Under the pieces are notes generated by a model. The model was not told the origin of the DNA. It did not search any database and worked only from the letters and a program-made list of their open reading frames with translations. The position numbers and the translations under genes are program-made. This document shows positions 1 through 11,700 of a stretch of DNA of 64,000 nt, piece by piece (the stretch's first letter is position 1; each line of letters starts with the position of its first letter). Source of the DNA: Phragmites australis (Eukaryota > Streptophyta > Magnoliopsida > Poales > Poaceae); the NCBI RefSeq assembly GCF_958298935.1, contig NC_084927.1, positions 35,902,501 through 35,966,500 of the forward strand. The letters are read 5' to 3'.

Positions 1-520
1 AATCCGATGAGCTATTCCTTTAATGTTGGTGTTGTCACACATAGTAAATAGGATTGCTAAGTCCTTTTTGAGTCCTAGAATAGAATGATATAGATGCAGT
101 AAACCTAAGTTAAGCTCTTCTTACCTTAAGTCTTCGTGTCATATTTTTTCATACTTGCTGAATACTCCATATACTCACGCTTGCCTTCTCCCAATATCTT
201 GATGTTGCTCAGAAGGTGAGTACTTCGAGGACATCCTGATCGATGGAGGCGTGTTTAGGCGAAGGAAGATTTCGACTTGAAGACCATGTTCTAGGCTGGC
301 ACTCTCCCGGACAACGCCTGTGGATGGATGGAGGACCTGCTACCCCTAGAAGTTATCTTAGTGTTTTGTTTAAGACATACAGGTCCTTCTGTAATGAATC
401 TTATCGTTATGTAATGATATTGTTATATTATCACTTATAAAGTCACCGCATGTATGAAATTTGATCCTGACATACATGTGAAATGCATTTGGTTTGTTAT
501 TTTTGAAACTGGATGTGACA
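1..520 (+). mobile_element. Probable LTR fragment (3' end of an unclassified retrotransposon LTR)
   Basis: No coding sequence is recognisable. The stretch reads like the 3' part of a grass LTR: a rather even composition, then an AT-rich tract around 395-440 and a terminus ending in TGTGACA at 514-520, the usual form of an LTR 3' end. The 5' end lies outside the window, so no target duplication can be checked. Small ORFs here show no family resemblance. The LTR assignment rests on texture and the terminal CA, so it is tentative. Confidence 0.35.
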
Positions 521-575
521 CTGCTGCTATGCATGGCATGGGTGGCCGCACTGGCGCGTTGCTCTATGGCGAGGG

Positions 576-2238
576 TGAAAGTGCCTAGAGGGGGGGGGGG
601 GGTGAATAGGCTTTTCTAAAAATTAAAACTAAACAACGGATTAAATAGATGCCGGATACTCCGGTGAAGGTCGGATACTCCGGTCTGTCTGGAGTATCCG
701 GTTTAGTCCGGAGTCTCCAATCTATACAGGATTTCGAGAATAACTAAGAATTAACGTAAATAGCTAGAATCTAAAGGTGATACTAAATCTAATAGATATC
801 ACAAAGCTTAAACAACAATAAATACTAGCAAGATGATCACTGGGACTAATTATATGGAAAATTCTCAAAGCTACACAATTAAGTAAATTGCACAAATGAG
901 GACACAAGGGATTATCCTGGAGTTCGGCCACCTCACAAAGAAGTACCTACGTCTCCGTTGAGGAGTTCACAAAGAGCCAGGTCTTTTCCAACCCTATCCT
1001 CTTCTAGCGACCACAAAGATCAAGCTAGAATTTTCTTACTCAATTTGACGTTGATTACAAACTTCCCATGGCACTCACAAAGATTGGGTGCTCTACTGGC
1101 GACGCCTTGCCGTCTAGGGGCACAAGGCTCTAAGAGAAATGGTCACAGCGAATGCTCGATGAAGAACTCAATGCTCAAGTGTCTTAATCTCACTCCAAAC
1201 CCAAACTGACTAAATTTGCGCAAAACTAAGCACTAGAGATGGTCGAAGGGACTTTGAATGCTCTTGGAATGCTTTATGAGTGTAGAGCTCAGCAGCAACA
1301 GCAAGCCATTAATGCTATGGGGTGTGGAAGTATATATAGCCCTCTCTCAAAAACTAGTTGTTACTGTTCTGACACACATAACCCGGAGTATCCGATGAAC
1401 ACCGGAGTATCCGGTCTAAAATCCAAAACGGCGTAAGAACGGTCACAGAACTGTGTCAGAACTAGCCGTTACGGTTCTGTTATGTTGCCGGAGTCTCCGA
1501 TCCTGACAGGGATACCACTCAAGCAAAGTCCGGAGACTTGCCGGACCCTCCAGCTTCTCCAGGTACCAGAGTATCCGGTCAACACCAGAGTCTCCGGTCT
1601 TTTTAACAAAAGAATAAATATTAATCGAGCCACCCTTACTGGTAAAAATATTTTCTCCTACCGGAGTATCCGGTGAACACCGGAAACTTCGGTCTTTTTC
1701 AACAAAAATAAATGCCTAACCGAGCGACCTCTGGCGGAGTCTCCCTCGGAGACTCCGGCCTAAGAACTCACCAACACCGGAGTATCCGGTGAACACCGGA
1801 GAAATTCGGAACCGAGCACCTTCTGCCGGAGTCTATCTTGGAGACTCCGGCCTAAATACTGAGTACCGGAGTATCCGGTGAACACCGGAGACTCCGGACT
1901 CAGTGAACTTCTGTCTAACTTCCTGGTGTCTGTGGGTAAGTGTGTCTCTCAACTTATTGGTTCTAAAGGATATCTTGAGCACTGAGACACTAAACAAGCA
2001 ATCAAATACAACTCTCTTAATAGAGCGGCTATCCTAGACTCAATTTCAAAAATAGAAAAATTTAAATCCTATTGAGTACTCCTCGTTGCTCCTCTTTTCT
2101 TTTCGAAGGGCGTCAATCGTCATATGTCTTCTCAATTTAGACTAAGACCTGTTCATGACTTAGATAAATATATTATATCCTTAATCGTTTTATCATCAAT
2201 AAGCCAAAACTCACTTAGAGGACCTAGATGCACTTCCA
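576..2238 (-). mobile_element. Solo LTR of a Sirevirus-like (Copia) retrotransposon
   Basis: Read on the minus strand, this 1663-bp block starts TGGAAGTGCATCTAGG and ends in CACTTTCA. That start nearly matches the LTR start at 63414 near the right edge of the window, which follows a polypurine tract. The flanks are GAGGG (571-575) and AAGGG (2239-2243), a 5-bp target duplication with one mismatch. No polypurine tract or internal domain adjoins either end, so this is a solo LTR left by LTR-LTR recombination. Much of 650-1920 consists of short dyads of the type CCGGAGTATCCGGTGAACACCGG. A G-run lies at about 591-602. No intact ORF is present. Confidence 0.8.
650..1920. repeat. Array of palindromic CCGGAGTMTCCGG motifs inside the LTR
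   Basis: Many copies of CCGGAGTATCCGG and CCGGAGTCTCCGG occur singly or as back-to-back pairs joined by TGAACA or TGTACA-like linkers, which makes larger near-palindromes. Examples lie near 1403, 1660, 1775 and 1865. Spacing is irregular. The same motif family appears at 63750-64000 in the related LTR, so the array belongs to the element family and is not local expansion. Function is unknown; an enhancer or host-factor binding role in the LTR is only a guess. Confidence 0.8.
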
Positions 2239-4115
2239 AAGGGGCAGCGCATCTAGGGGTAAGTGACAAACGGCCAGCGCGGCCAGGGGTAGCGACGCAG
2301 ACGCAGCGTGTCTAGGCGTCGAGGGGTACTGGCACAGCACCTCCAGAACTCAGGGTGAGGGAGACCGGATGACCAAAGGCGTGGCGTGTGGTAGCTGGGG
2401 ACCTAGGGCGAGGGAAAGCTTTCTGGGAAATCAGGGTGAGGGAGACTGGAGGAGGAGGACCAGGACTTTAGGGTTAGGGAAATCGCAGCATGGGCTGGAC
2501 TCTAGGTTCACGTTGGGCTAGTTGGAGTTAAGCAAATCAAGCCTCAATACATGTAAAGCCCATATATTTGGGCCCTGCAGAGAAATGGGGACGGGGGATG
2601 GGGAACCATCTCCACCCCTGCCATACCCGACCAGGGGGGGGCCTTTCTCTCATTAAACCCCCGTGGGAAAAATTGGTTCCATCCCTATCCTTTAATAGGG
2701 GAATTTTCCGTAGTGGAACGGGGACTGGGCCCTGTTGACATGCCTAGAAGACATCTTGTACCGATGGCAGGCCTTGGGTACTAGGAAAGCGCACGCACGC
2801 ACGTCCCTCTCGAAGTAAACCTGAACCACAAATATGCACACACCTTCTGCTTAAGTTAGGCATGACAATACCTTCAAATTAACCGATCAACATGTCACGT
2901 TAATTCCCATAGGAAAATGAATTATTGTAAGAGTTAGAATTATTATTGGGCAAGATACTCATGCATTCACCAATGATGATCCCCCAGGAGGTGTGACATC
3001 CAGGAAGTGAATCGTGGAGGAGGGTCACTGCAGCATCGTGCACCAGCCTTGTTATGCTCCAAGGCAGTTGAATGGAAAACGCGATCACGAGAAATCTGAA
3101 AAACATAACACAAGTTAATGAAACATGTTAATTGCCAACGATTTATAAAATCGATTATGCAAATACGTATTAAATTTAAAGGAGAGAAAGAATTATATAC
3201 TTATAAAAGACAATAACTTTATTACTTGAATGCGGTGAAGTATTCAACATCTGTCGCTATATCCAGGTTGGCAAGGGACACGCTGCAAAGCACTATAACA
3301 ACGATCCTACAAGCTAAAAGCAAAGTCTCAACAAAGGTCGTGTGCCATATAATACATGAACAAAGTGTATGAAAAGTAACAATGACTTCCTTATATTTGA
3401 CTTGTGCATCCATGTGCATGGTCTTATAGAAGATGCATATTACAATATGGATCTAGCTAGCTCACCTCATTTTGGTTGTTGCCACAAGGACTGATCAAAA
3501 GATCAACACATATTGGGGTACCTGAAGAAGCCAATCGAGCCTCAACCTGCTCCTCAAAATCTAGACACATTTAGTTACATGTAAATTATCTAACAGTACA
3601 CAATGTATTGATTACTTCTTAAGAATGAGCAGAAGGTTGCATGCTCATCTTTCCATTAGACAAAAGAGGTATTACTATTGCTTCTTATTTATTTGAATTA
3701 TTGCTTTTAGTTCATCTAAAAAATTATTGCTTTTAGTTTTCTCATAATAATATAAAGTTTCTAAACACATGGCACAATATTAGAATCATGTATGATTGTC
3801 TTCGCTTTTTTATAAAAGAGGCCTAGCTAGTGACCATGCTTTTAGGGTGATGCTAACATATTAAAAAGCAATTGTTGCATATGAATGTGATTTCATACTA
3901 TATAGAAATATGGAGCTAGTAGCCATCCGCAGGCGGCGATCGATGCCCTTGTGTAGCCAAAATTCAAAGAGTGTATGTATTACTACTAAAAAAAGTGTAT
4001 GTTGTCTAGCTCAGGATTTCCTTTTTTTCCTATGATCATCTGACCCTAATTAAGTCCGAACATATTCAAAGCTAGGTTCTAATGTATTCTTTACTAACTT
4101 AAGTGTCTTTATCTT
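2239..4115. other. Intergenic repeat-rich stretch, no gene seen
   Basis: No coding region can be supported. Around 2580-2740 there is a G-rich/C-rich segment (GGGGACGGGGGATGGGG near its left side and AACGGGGACTGGGCC at its right). It resembles decayed terminal parts of a grass DNA transposon, but a clean terminal inverted repeat and target duplication were not found. The rest (2760-4115) is AT-rich with only short chance ORFs. Confidence 0.5.
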
Positions 4116-5212
4116 GTTATGACGAACATAAGCAAGGATAAACCAAAAAAGTAAGAGAGAGAGGGGGGGGGGGGCAACCTTGTCATCAGTGGAGGATCCA
4201 AGGGGGGCTAGGAACCCCCTACCCCTACCCGTTGGTGCTCCATGAAGAGAAGGGATAGGGAGGAGGGAGGGGAAGAGGGGCTGGAAGAGGAAGAAGAGGA
4301 GATGAGCCCCCTAGTTTTACTTACTTCATCCGCCATTGCTCGCCGTCTGTGCAGATTGTTGAGTTGCATTAATATCGAGCCCCGAAAGCAATGCTTTGCA
4401 AAGAAGGGTGTATTATTCGTTCGACATGTCTGGAGTTCTCCAGAGCAGCAAGACACCAGTCAAAACAAAACTCAAGCATGTCAACTAACATCCCTTCTAG
4501 GTAAGCTTCCTCTCGCACCGCAAACAACGTACCAAAAATGGTAGTGGAATTCCTACTTCTGTGTCACTTTTATCCTTTTGCACTCCTTCATGACCTAGAA
4601 ATAAATATGGACGAATAAAATCTGCTTGCAAAGAAATTCTCCGATGCAACTCTTTCCAAAAGTTATGACGAACATAAGCAAGGATAAACCAAAAAAGTAA
4701 GAGAGAGAGAGAGGGCGACCTCATCATCAGTGGAAGATCAAAGGGGGTCGCCCCCTACTCGCTGGTGCTCCATGGAGAGAAGGGAGAGGGAGGAGGGAGG
4801 GGGAAGAGGGGGGGGGGGCTATAAGAGGAAGAAGAGGAGACGAGCTCTATATAGTTTCACTTCCTTCATCCGCTATTGCTCGTCATCTGTGCAAACTGTT
4901 GAGTCATTCATTCGACTTGCATTAATATCGAACCTTGAAAGTATGCTTTGCAAAGAAGGATGTATTGTTCGTTTGACACGTCTAGAGCTCCAGAGCGGCA
5001 AGACACTAGCCGAAACAAAACTCAAGCATGCCAACTAATATCCCTTCCAGGTAAGATTCCTCTCGCACCGCAAACAACGTACCAAAAATGATAGTGGAAT
5101 CCATACTTTTGCGTCACTTTTAGCCTTTTGCAATCCTTCATGACCTGGAAATAAACATGGATGAATAAAATCTGCCTGAAGAGAAATGCTCCGGTGCATC
5201 TCTTTCCAAAAG
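4116..5212. repeat. Imperfect 546-bp tandem duplication
   Basis: Two head-to-tail copies lie at about 4116-4661 and 4662-5212. Both begin GTTATGACGAACATAAGC, carry an AGAGAGAG/poly-G tract and a GAGAAGGGA-rich tract, and end CTCTTTCCAAAAG. The copies differ by scattered substitutions and small indels, so the event is not recent. The short ORFs in both copies are low-complexity and lack family resemblance. No terminal inverted repeats were seen. Confidence 0.85.
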
Positions 5213-6238
5213 CCACACACATTTCAAAGCAAATAGGAGGTGAGGATTAATCCGTTTAATTAAAATTTGAAGGGCAATTTGGCAAAGAACTTTTCAGGAT
5301 TCAATGGGGTAACCCATCAATAATCCCGAGCCCTTGTTTAACTCGTAGAAACCCTAACTCCAATGATTCTCGTTCAACTTCAAGGAAGTTGTATGCGCAA
5401 CGCCGGTGCGTCGGTCGTCGTCAGCGACACATGACAAGACTTGACAGTTTGCAACGCGCGTAAGGGCCTGTATCTGCCGGCATGGCTGCCTGACGCTGGG
5501 TAGCTGGTGAGCAACGCATGATGGGGCTTGGCGGTTAGTAAGACCAAAACTCAAAGGAAGAACAACTTATATTCAAGAGTGAATTCCTCCTATGCCACTG
5601 CGATTTTTTTTAGTTCCCGCATGTAGCAATGTCATATAAGGAAATGTAATTTTCAGTGACATATGAGTAATTTATCCTATATTCAAAGATAAATTTCCAT
5701 CTTCCGAACTAGCGTAATCAGCATCCACATAAATCAGAGGAGAAATGCGTTGCGTATCTGACACCATCGTCCATGAACAAACATTAAAACAATCGTTGCA
5801 CCGATCTCAAAGTTGCGGTCGTCGCAGTGCTACATAAGTCGATGAAGTCGTCCGCCGGCAAACGACACTTACAATTTCCACACTATATGATTGAACATGC
5901 CGTGGTAGCACAAGCAGCACATATATATGCGTCCGATTTCGAACGCCTGGGGCTGGATGCTGCTGCCTGTAACAGGCAGCTCCACCAGGGTCTCAACCAA
6001 ACAAGCCCCACAGCCAACCCCAACCTCACCTCCTCGTACGCAAATCGGGATACGTACGTACAGTCGTACAACGTAAGCGCGGCTGCCCTTTTCCACGTTG
6101 GACAACGTAACACCCGCGCCTTGACGAGATCCAAACCTCCTCCTCCTCCCAGCGCGCGCGCGGCACCTCGAATACCTCGATCGGTCGATCGCCTGCAGTT
6201 CTGCACCGCACGTCCGCGCGCATCGCCCCGGCCATAGC
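5213..6238 (+). promoter_or_regulatory. Upstream region of the coatomer epsilon gene
   Basis: There is no gene in this stretch. From about 5940 onward composition shifts to GC-rich with CpGs, including a GCGCGCGCGG run near 6152, as is common in grass promoters and 5' untranslated leaders. Overlapping ORFs on both strands here are products of high GC. No convincing TATA box could be fixed, so transcription start is unknown. Confidence 0.4.
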
Positions 6239-7988
6239 ATGGCGTCGCCGGACCACCTCTTCGGCCTGCGCAACAGCTTCTACATCGGCGCGTACCACGC
6301 CGCCATCACCAGCAGCCAGTCCGTCCCCGCGCACGCCCTCTCCCCCGACGAACTGGTCGAGCGCGACGCCCTCCTCTACCGCTCCTACATCGCCATCGGA
6401 TCCCACCAGGTGCGCGCGTCCTTCCTCTCGTCAGTCGCCGCCCCGCGCCCCGGACGCGGACGGTGCGTTCTGACGCGTTGGCTCGTCGTTTAATGCCTTG
6501 CAGCTGGTGATCGACGAGATCGGGCCAAGTGCCGCCACGCCGCTCCAGGCCGTGAAGTTGCTCGCGGTGTACCTCTCCGGCGACGCCGGGAACAAGGTTA
6601 GTTCCGTTTTCTCTGCAGTTTTCCGTGTTTTGTCCGTTTACCATTTGTTTGCGTGTCCTCTGGTTCCTGAAAATGCAACATCCGTGCATTCCCCCTTTGA
6701 CTTTCTACGTGGTTTTCTGTGATCGTTGTGCAAGGAATCGGTAATCTCAAGGCTTCATGAGCTCTTGGGAGATGCCGCAGTTGGGAGCAATCCGATTCTC
6801 CGGTTGATGGCCGGCACTGTCTTCTTGCACGAACGTGATTATGCCGAAGCTCTGAAGCACACCAACTCCGGTGGGAACATGGAATTGTAAGCATCCGTTC
6901 TCCCTTACGACTTTTGTTCCGTAATTTGTCATCTGGTACACTCTGTTCGATCATATTTTTTCCAACATCATATCTGAAATAGTGTAACTGCAGAGTTTTC
7001 ATCTTCTCATAGATGTTGTAAAACGAATAAAACATTAAGGATCCCTCCTTCAATTTGGTGATGCAGGCTTGCGCTGAATGTTCAGATATACCTTCAAATG
7101 CATAGGGCAGACCACGCAGAGAAGCAAATCAGGGTCATGCAGCAGCTGGATGAAGACCACACCCTAGCACAGCTCGCGAATGCATGGGTAGACCTTGCCA
7201 TGGTAGGCACACGCAATTTGCTGTCGCGACTTGTGATTTGGAGAGTTCTCCATGGGAAGAAATGACATGAGAGAAAGTTACTGTTTGTTGCCATAAGCTT
7301 CAGACTTTCAGTTCAGCCACTTTACTTCCTGAAGAAACTTCAGGGTTCTGAATATTGTTCCCACGATACATGACTTGCCATGTTTTCCAGGGTGGCTCCA
7401 AGATCCAAGAAGCACACCTCATCTTCCAAGACTTGTCAGAGAAGTACCCAACGACTTGCATGATTCTTAATGGGAAAGCCCTGTGTTCGATGCACAGGGG
7501 GAACTTTGAGGAAGCGGAGGGATTGCTTCTGGAATCACTTAACAAGGTCAGCTCTAGTGATCTTAGCTTGCCCATACGGGCATTTCTCTGACAAGTCCCT
7601 CGACCTGTTGACTTCAAGAAAAGTACCTAACGAAACTGCCAAAACTGTTCAGGACGCCAAGGACGCTGAAACTCTTGCTAACCTCACGGTGTGCAGCCTG
7701 AATTTGGGAAAACCTGCAACGCGCTACCTCAGGTAAGTGAAGCCTACAGTGTTGGCAAAAATCTTCAGTTGGATGTGGTGTCTTGTTTTCTTCCTACCTG
7801 ACGAGTGAAACTAGTTACAGATTTGCTGAATATTAACTTTGTTACTATCTGAGATTGTTTAATCTGAATTAGTGCAAGCCTGGTTGTTTTGCAGCCAATT
7901 GAAGCTAGCACACCCTGACCATATGCTGGTGAAGCGAATGTCCTCTGCCGAAGACAGTTTTGACAGAACCTGCCAAGCGATGGCATGA
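6239..7988 (+). CDS. Coatomer subunit epsilon (COPI coat)
   Basis: Epsilon-COP is the TPR-like solenoid subunit of the COPI coat and supports retrograde Golgi-to-ER vesicle traffic. It acts at Golgi membranes in complex with alpha-COP. Seven exons join in frame: 6239-6409, 6504-6596, 6735-6886, 7067-7202, 7391-7546, 7653-7732 and 7895-7988. They give 293 aa, the usual size for the plant family. The start is MASPDHLFGLRN, a typical plant epsilon-COP N-terminus. Downstream are helical TPR-like segments such as QLDEDHTLAQLANAWVDLA and EAHLIFQDLSEKYP, and the protein ends SFDRTCQAMA. All introns are GT-AG with consistent phases. No signal peptide is seen, as expected for a cytosolic coat protein. 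The next gene starts 759 bp downstream on the same strand. No frameshift or missing segment was detected. Confidence 0.95.
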
Positions 7989-8031
7989 ATTTTGCTGCTG
8001 TATCTGTTCCTTTGTTTTTTTTTTTTTGAAA

Positions 8032-8037
8032 AATAAA
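8032..8037 (+). terminator. Candidate polyadenylation signal of the coatomer epsilon gene
   Basis: An AATAAA hexamer lies 44 bp after the stop codon, just after a 17-T tract. Plant polyadenylation signals are loose, so this is a candidate only. From here to about 8700 no gene is visible; the stretch is AT-rich 3' flank followed by the presumed leader of the next gene. Confidence 0.4.
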
Positions 8038-8746
8038 ATTTGTTGCTGTGTCTGTTACTTTACTCTTGGGATGAACCAAAGTAACACTGTGATCTTTTCT
8101 GAAACAACTCAGCTGGTGCTCAGATATGTTTGCTCACAATTTAACAAACACACTATCATGTTAACAAAGTGATGTTGGTATGATATTGATTGTGATAAAA
8201 AAAAGTTTTCTTCCGAAACATTGGTGTAAATTATAACTAACGCTTTGCTTCTGATGAGGTTTCTGTACTGTTTGAGACATCAAATACGTTGCCATGTAGA
8301 TTAAGAAGAAGATAGCTCAAAAGGTTGGCAATCTTGGTGTGTTTCGACTTCTAATTTCTAAAGGAATAAGTTTTGACAAAAGCATAGGTTGAGAATTAGT
8401 ACACTCTAGACCTGCCACACGATGACATGACGTTCTGGATATGGAAGTATTTGAACTCTGAATCCCTCATGTGAAAATGACGCTGCACGAAAGGACCGTG
8501 ATTGTAATTTCTAGTTTCTTCAGAAAAGTTTCACAAAATATCAAAGACAATGACTCACGTGTACTAAAAAGAATCAAGAACCAAACTGAATAAGACACAA
8601 GAATTTTATCACAGGAATCCGATCCAAACGCATGACGAGGCGCACACGACTTTCTTACGGTAACGCTTCTCGAGAAGCGTTTCAGTCACCACTTCCCCTC
8701 TGCTTGTGTCAGTCGTCTGTGTGGCGGCAGCGGCGTGGCCGAGGCG

Positions 8747-11700
8747 ATGGCTCCGAGGAATCCCAAGGACGGCGGCGGCGCGGTGGATCCGGAGGCTGAC
8801 ATCGAGGCCCCGCTCATCTCCTCTGGCTCGTCGTTCTTCCTGGACCCGTCGTACGAGTACGGGGGCGAGGGCGAGGGCGACGAGGAGCAGCGCCGGCGCC
8901 GGCGTCGGTTCCTCCTCGGCGGCCGCTCGCAGTCCAACACCACCTCCCAGGTCGCGCTCGTCGGCGCCGACGTCTGCCCCATCGAGAGCCTCGACTACGA
9001 GTAGGGTTCCCCAGCCTCCCCAATCTGACACGATTCGCTTGCTTCCGCTTGGCCTTAGACTCGGTCGATCGCTGCGCGTGCAGGCTTATCGAGAACGACG
9101 TGTTCAAGCAGGACTGGAGGGCGCGGGGGCGGGGCCACATCCTGCGCTATGTGGCGCTCAAGTGGGCCCTCTGCTTCCTCGTCGGGGCCCTCGCCGCCGC
9201 CGCCGGCTTCGTTGCCAACCTCGGCGTCGAGAACGTCGCCGGCGCCAAGTTCGTCGTCACCTCCAACCTAATGCTCGACGGCAAGTAAGAAGCACCAGCA
9301 GAGAGGTTTCTAGCACTTGATCGATTGGAACTTAGGTGTGGATATGAGCTTCTGGTGTTGACTTGGAACTTAATTTGCTCAGACACCGGTCGGCGTTTGC
9401 GGTGTTCCTGGCGTCCAACTTTGCACTCACGATGTTAGCGGCGGTGCTGACGGTGTATGTGGCGCCGGCGGCGGCCGGATCAGGCATTCCGGAGGTGAAA
9501 GCCTACCTGAACGGTGTCGACGCCCCCAACATATTCTCTCTGAAAACTCTTATTGTGAAGGTACTAGCTCCTGCCTCTTTCATTCGTACCATTTCAAGAA
9601 AAAAATGCCATTGGTATTTCAGTGTGACACCATGTATCATTGACGGACAACACTTGGCTGGGTGCTTAATGTGAAGTAATGAACTGGTTGATTGGTTTAA
9701 TTACTGTCATTTGAGTGTAGCACCATAGCAGAGATATTTCTAGCCTGCTTGTCAGACACTTTTACGGGTTCTGCTACAGTTATGTTTCTATTGTACTTTA
9801 TTGTGCTGCTGAAGTGAAATTCGATCATGTTAGAGATGGTCTACATAAGCTGGGGTGGTGAACATGATCAGGTTTGTTCAGACTAGGAAATTACAACACA
9901 GTATTGAGTCATTCATAGAAATTTTGGAATATATATAATACAAGTTATATTTTCATTGCGCCCTGCTATGACATCCATGTCCCATCCATGTCCGTGTATC
10001 CCAGAAAATATTTGAATTTCACCTTGGAACCACTCTGTTTGACATGTAAAGTTTTGTAGCTTCATAATTTACAAATCTTGTTCCATATTTCAGTTTTCCA
10101 TCATTCCATGTCATACATTATGGCCAGTGTTCGTTACTCTAATTTATGATAGTTTTTGAGGGGAAATATAGAGTCACTTTGATGCATTTAAGTAAGCTTT
10201 ATTTGGAACATGAGCGTTCCGTTAACCTGCCTGACTCGACTGGTTTGATGAAAAAGTGAACATGACATAGAGAGCACTTCTGGCTAGAAAATGTGCCATC
10301 TGCCATGGAGAGAATTGCTGAAGTGTACAATGGAGTTCACATAGGCCTTTCCTCTTAATTAGATTGCGATCTAGTAAGTAGTAACTCTATTTTGATGGGA
10401 AGTGGTTGCATATGCTAAGATTTACAAGTCGATTTATCCTTTTCGTTGCAACTTCTATTGAGTTTGGACTTAAGTGCCACATCATTTGGTTGACTAGACT
10501 GGGTCTTAGTTTGCAAGAAAAAAAAAACAATTTTGTCAGTTCAACTTGTTTCTCAGTACTAGACAACATAGTGTTGCCTTCTTCCTCTGTTAAATATCTG
10601 AATTCATATTTGCTGGTTTTGAGCAGGTTGTGGGATGCATTGCTGCAGTATCATCATCACTGCATGTGGGAAAAGCTGGGCCACTGGTACACACAGGGGC
10701 ATGCATTGCATCAATACTTGGGCAAGGTGGGTCACGTAAATATCACATGACATGTAAATGGTTAAGGTACTTCAAGAATGATAAGGATCGAAGGGACCTT
10801 GTTACTTGTGGTTCTGCTGCTGGTATTGCTGCTGCTTTCAGGGCACCGGTTGGCGGAGTCCTTTTTGCCCTGGAAACAGTATCTTCATGGTAAATTATTT
10901 GAAAATGCATTTGATGACATCTTTATGTAATTACATTTTATTAATATTGAGCAGTAAAAAGGAATCCCTTAAAAGGAGTAAAGTATTTAGAGGCTTCTGC
11001 AGAATGGCATCTTTCATAGACAAAGTTTTGTGTAAAATATACAAACAACTAAAACATCCTTTTCTTTTATTTGCAGGTGGAGGAGTGCCCTACTATGGCG
11101 AGCCTTTTTCACAACAGCAATGGTAGCTGTTGTGCTTAGAGCATTGATAGAATTCTGTAAAAGTGGCAAGTGTGGCTTATTTGGGAAAGGCGGCCTTATA
11201 ATGTTTGATGTGACGGCAGATTATGTCACTTACCATTTGGTCGATTTACCTTCTGTGATCACTCTAGGGGTTCTTGGAGGAATATTGGGGAGTTTGTATA
11301 ACTTTTTCCTGGACAAGGTTCTCCGTCTTTACAACCTTATTAACGAGTATGTACTGATGTTGCCTTAATTTTAAATGATCCCCTCTTCTGCTGTTGTCTT
11401 CTATCAATTTTAAAAACAACAACCAAAACTGTTCATAAAAATTGCAATGTGCATCTACTGAACCATTATAAGTACTTGATTGCAGTTGTCAATTAGACTC
11501 GTATATTCATTTGAAGCCAAACGTTTTCAATATCTTCCTGCCTAAAGTCTTTTATTTACTTTCAGGAAAGGAAAAATGTACAAACTGCTCCTGGCTGCAA
11601 CAGTCACTGTTTGTACATCCTGTTGTCTCTTTGGCTTGCCATGGATTGCTTCTTGCAAACCTTGCCCAGCTGACACAGAAGAAGCTTGTCCATCAATTGG

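Noticed and set aside
650..1920. Short repeated dyads that could be mistaken for a CRISPR array
   Set aside because: Spacing is irregular, motifs are 12-14 bp palindromes, and the whole block lies inside an LTR in a plant genome.
2580..2740. G-rich segment that might be a defined DNA transposon
   Set aside because: Inverted ends and target duplication could not be matched; only noted in the intergenic entry.
8706..9320. 204-aa Arg/Ser-rich ORF on the plus strand
   Set aside because: It is a frame-shifted shadow of CLC exons 1-2 in GC-rich DNA.
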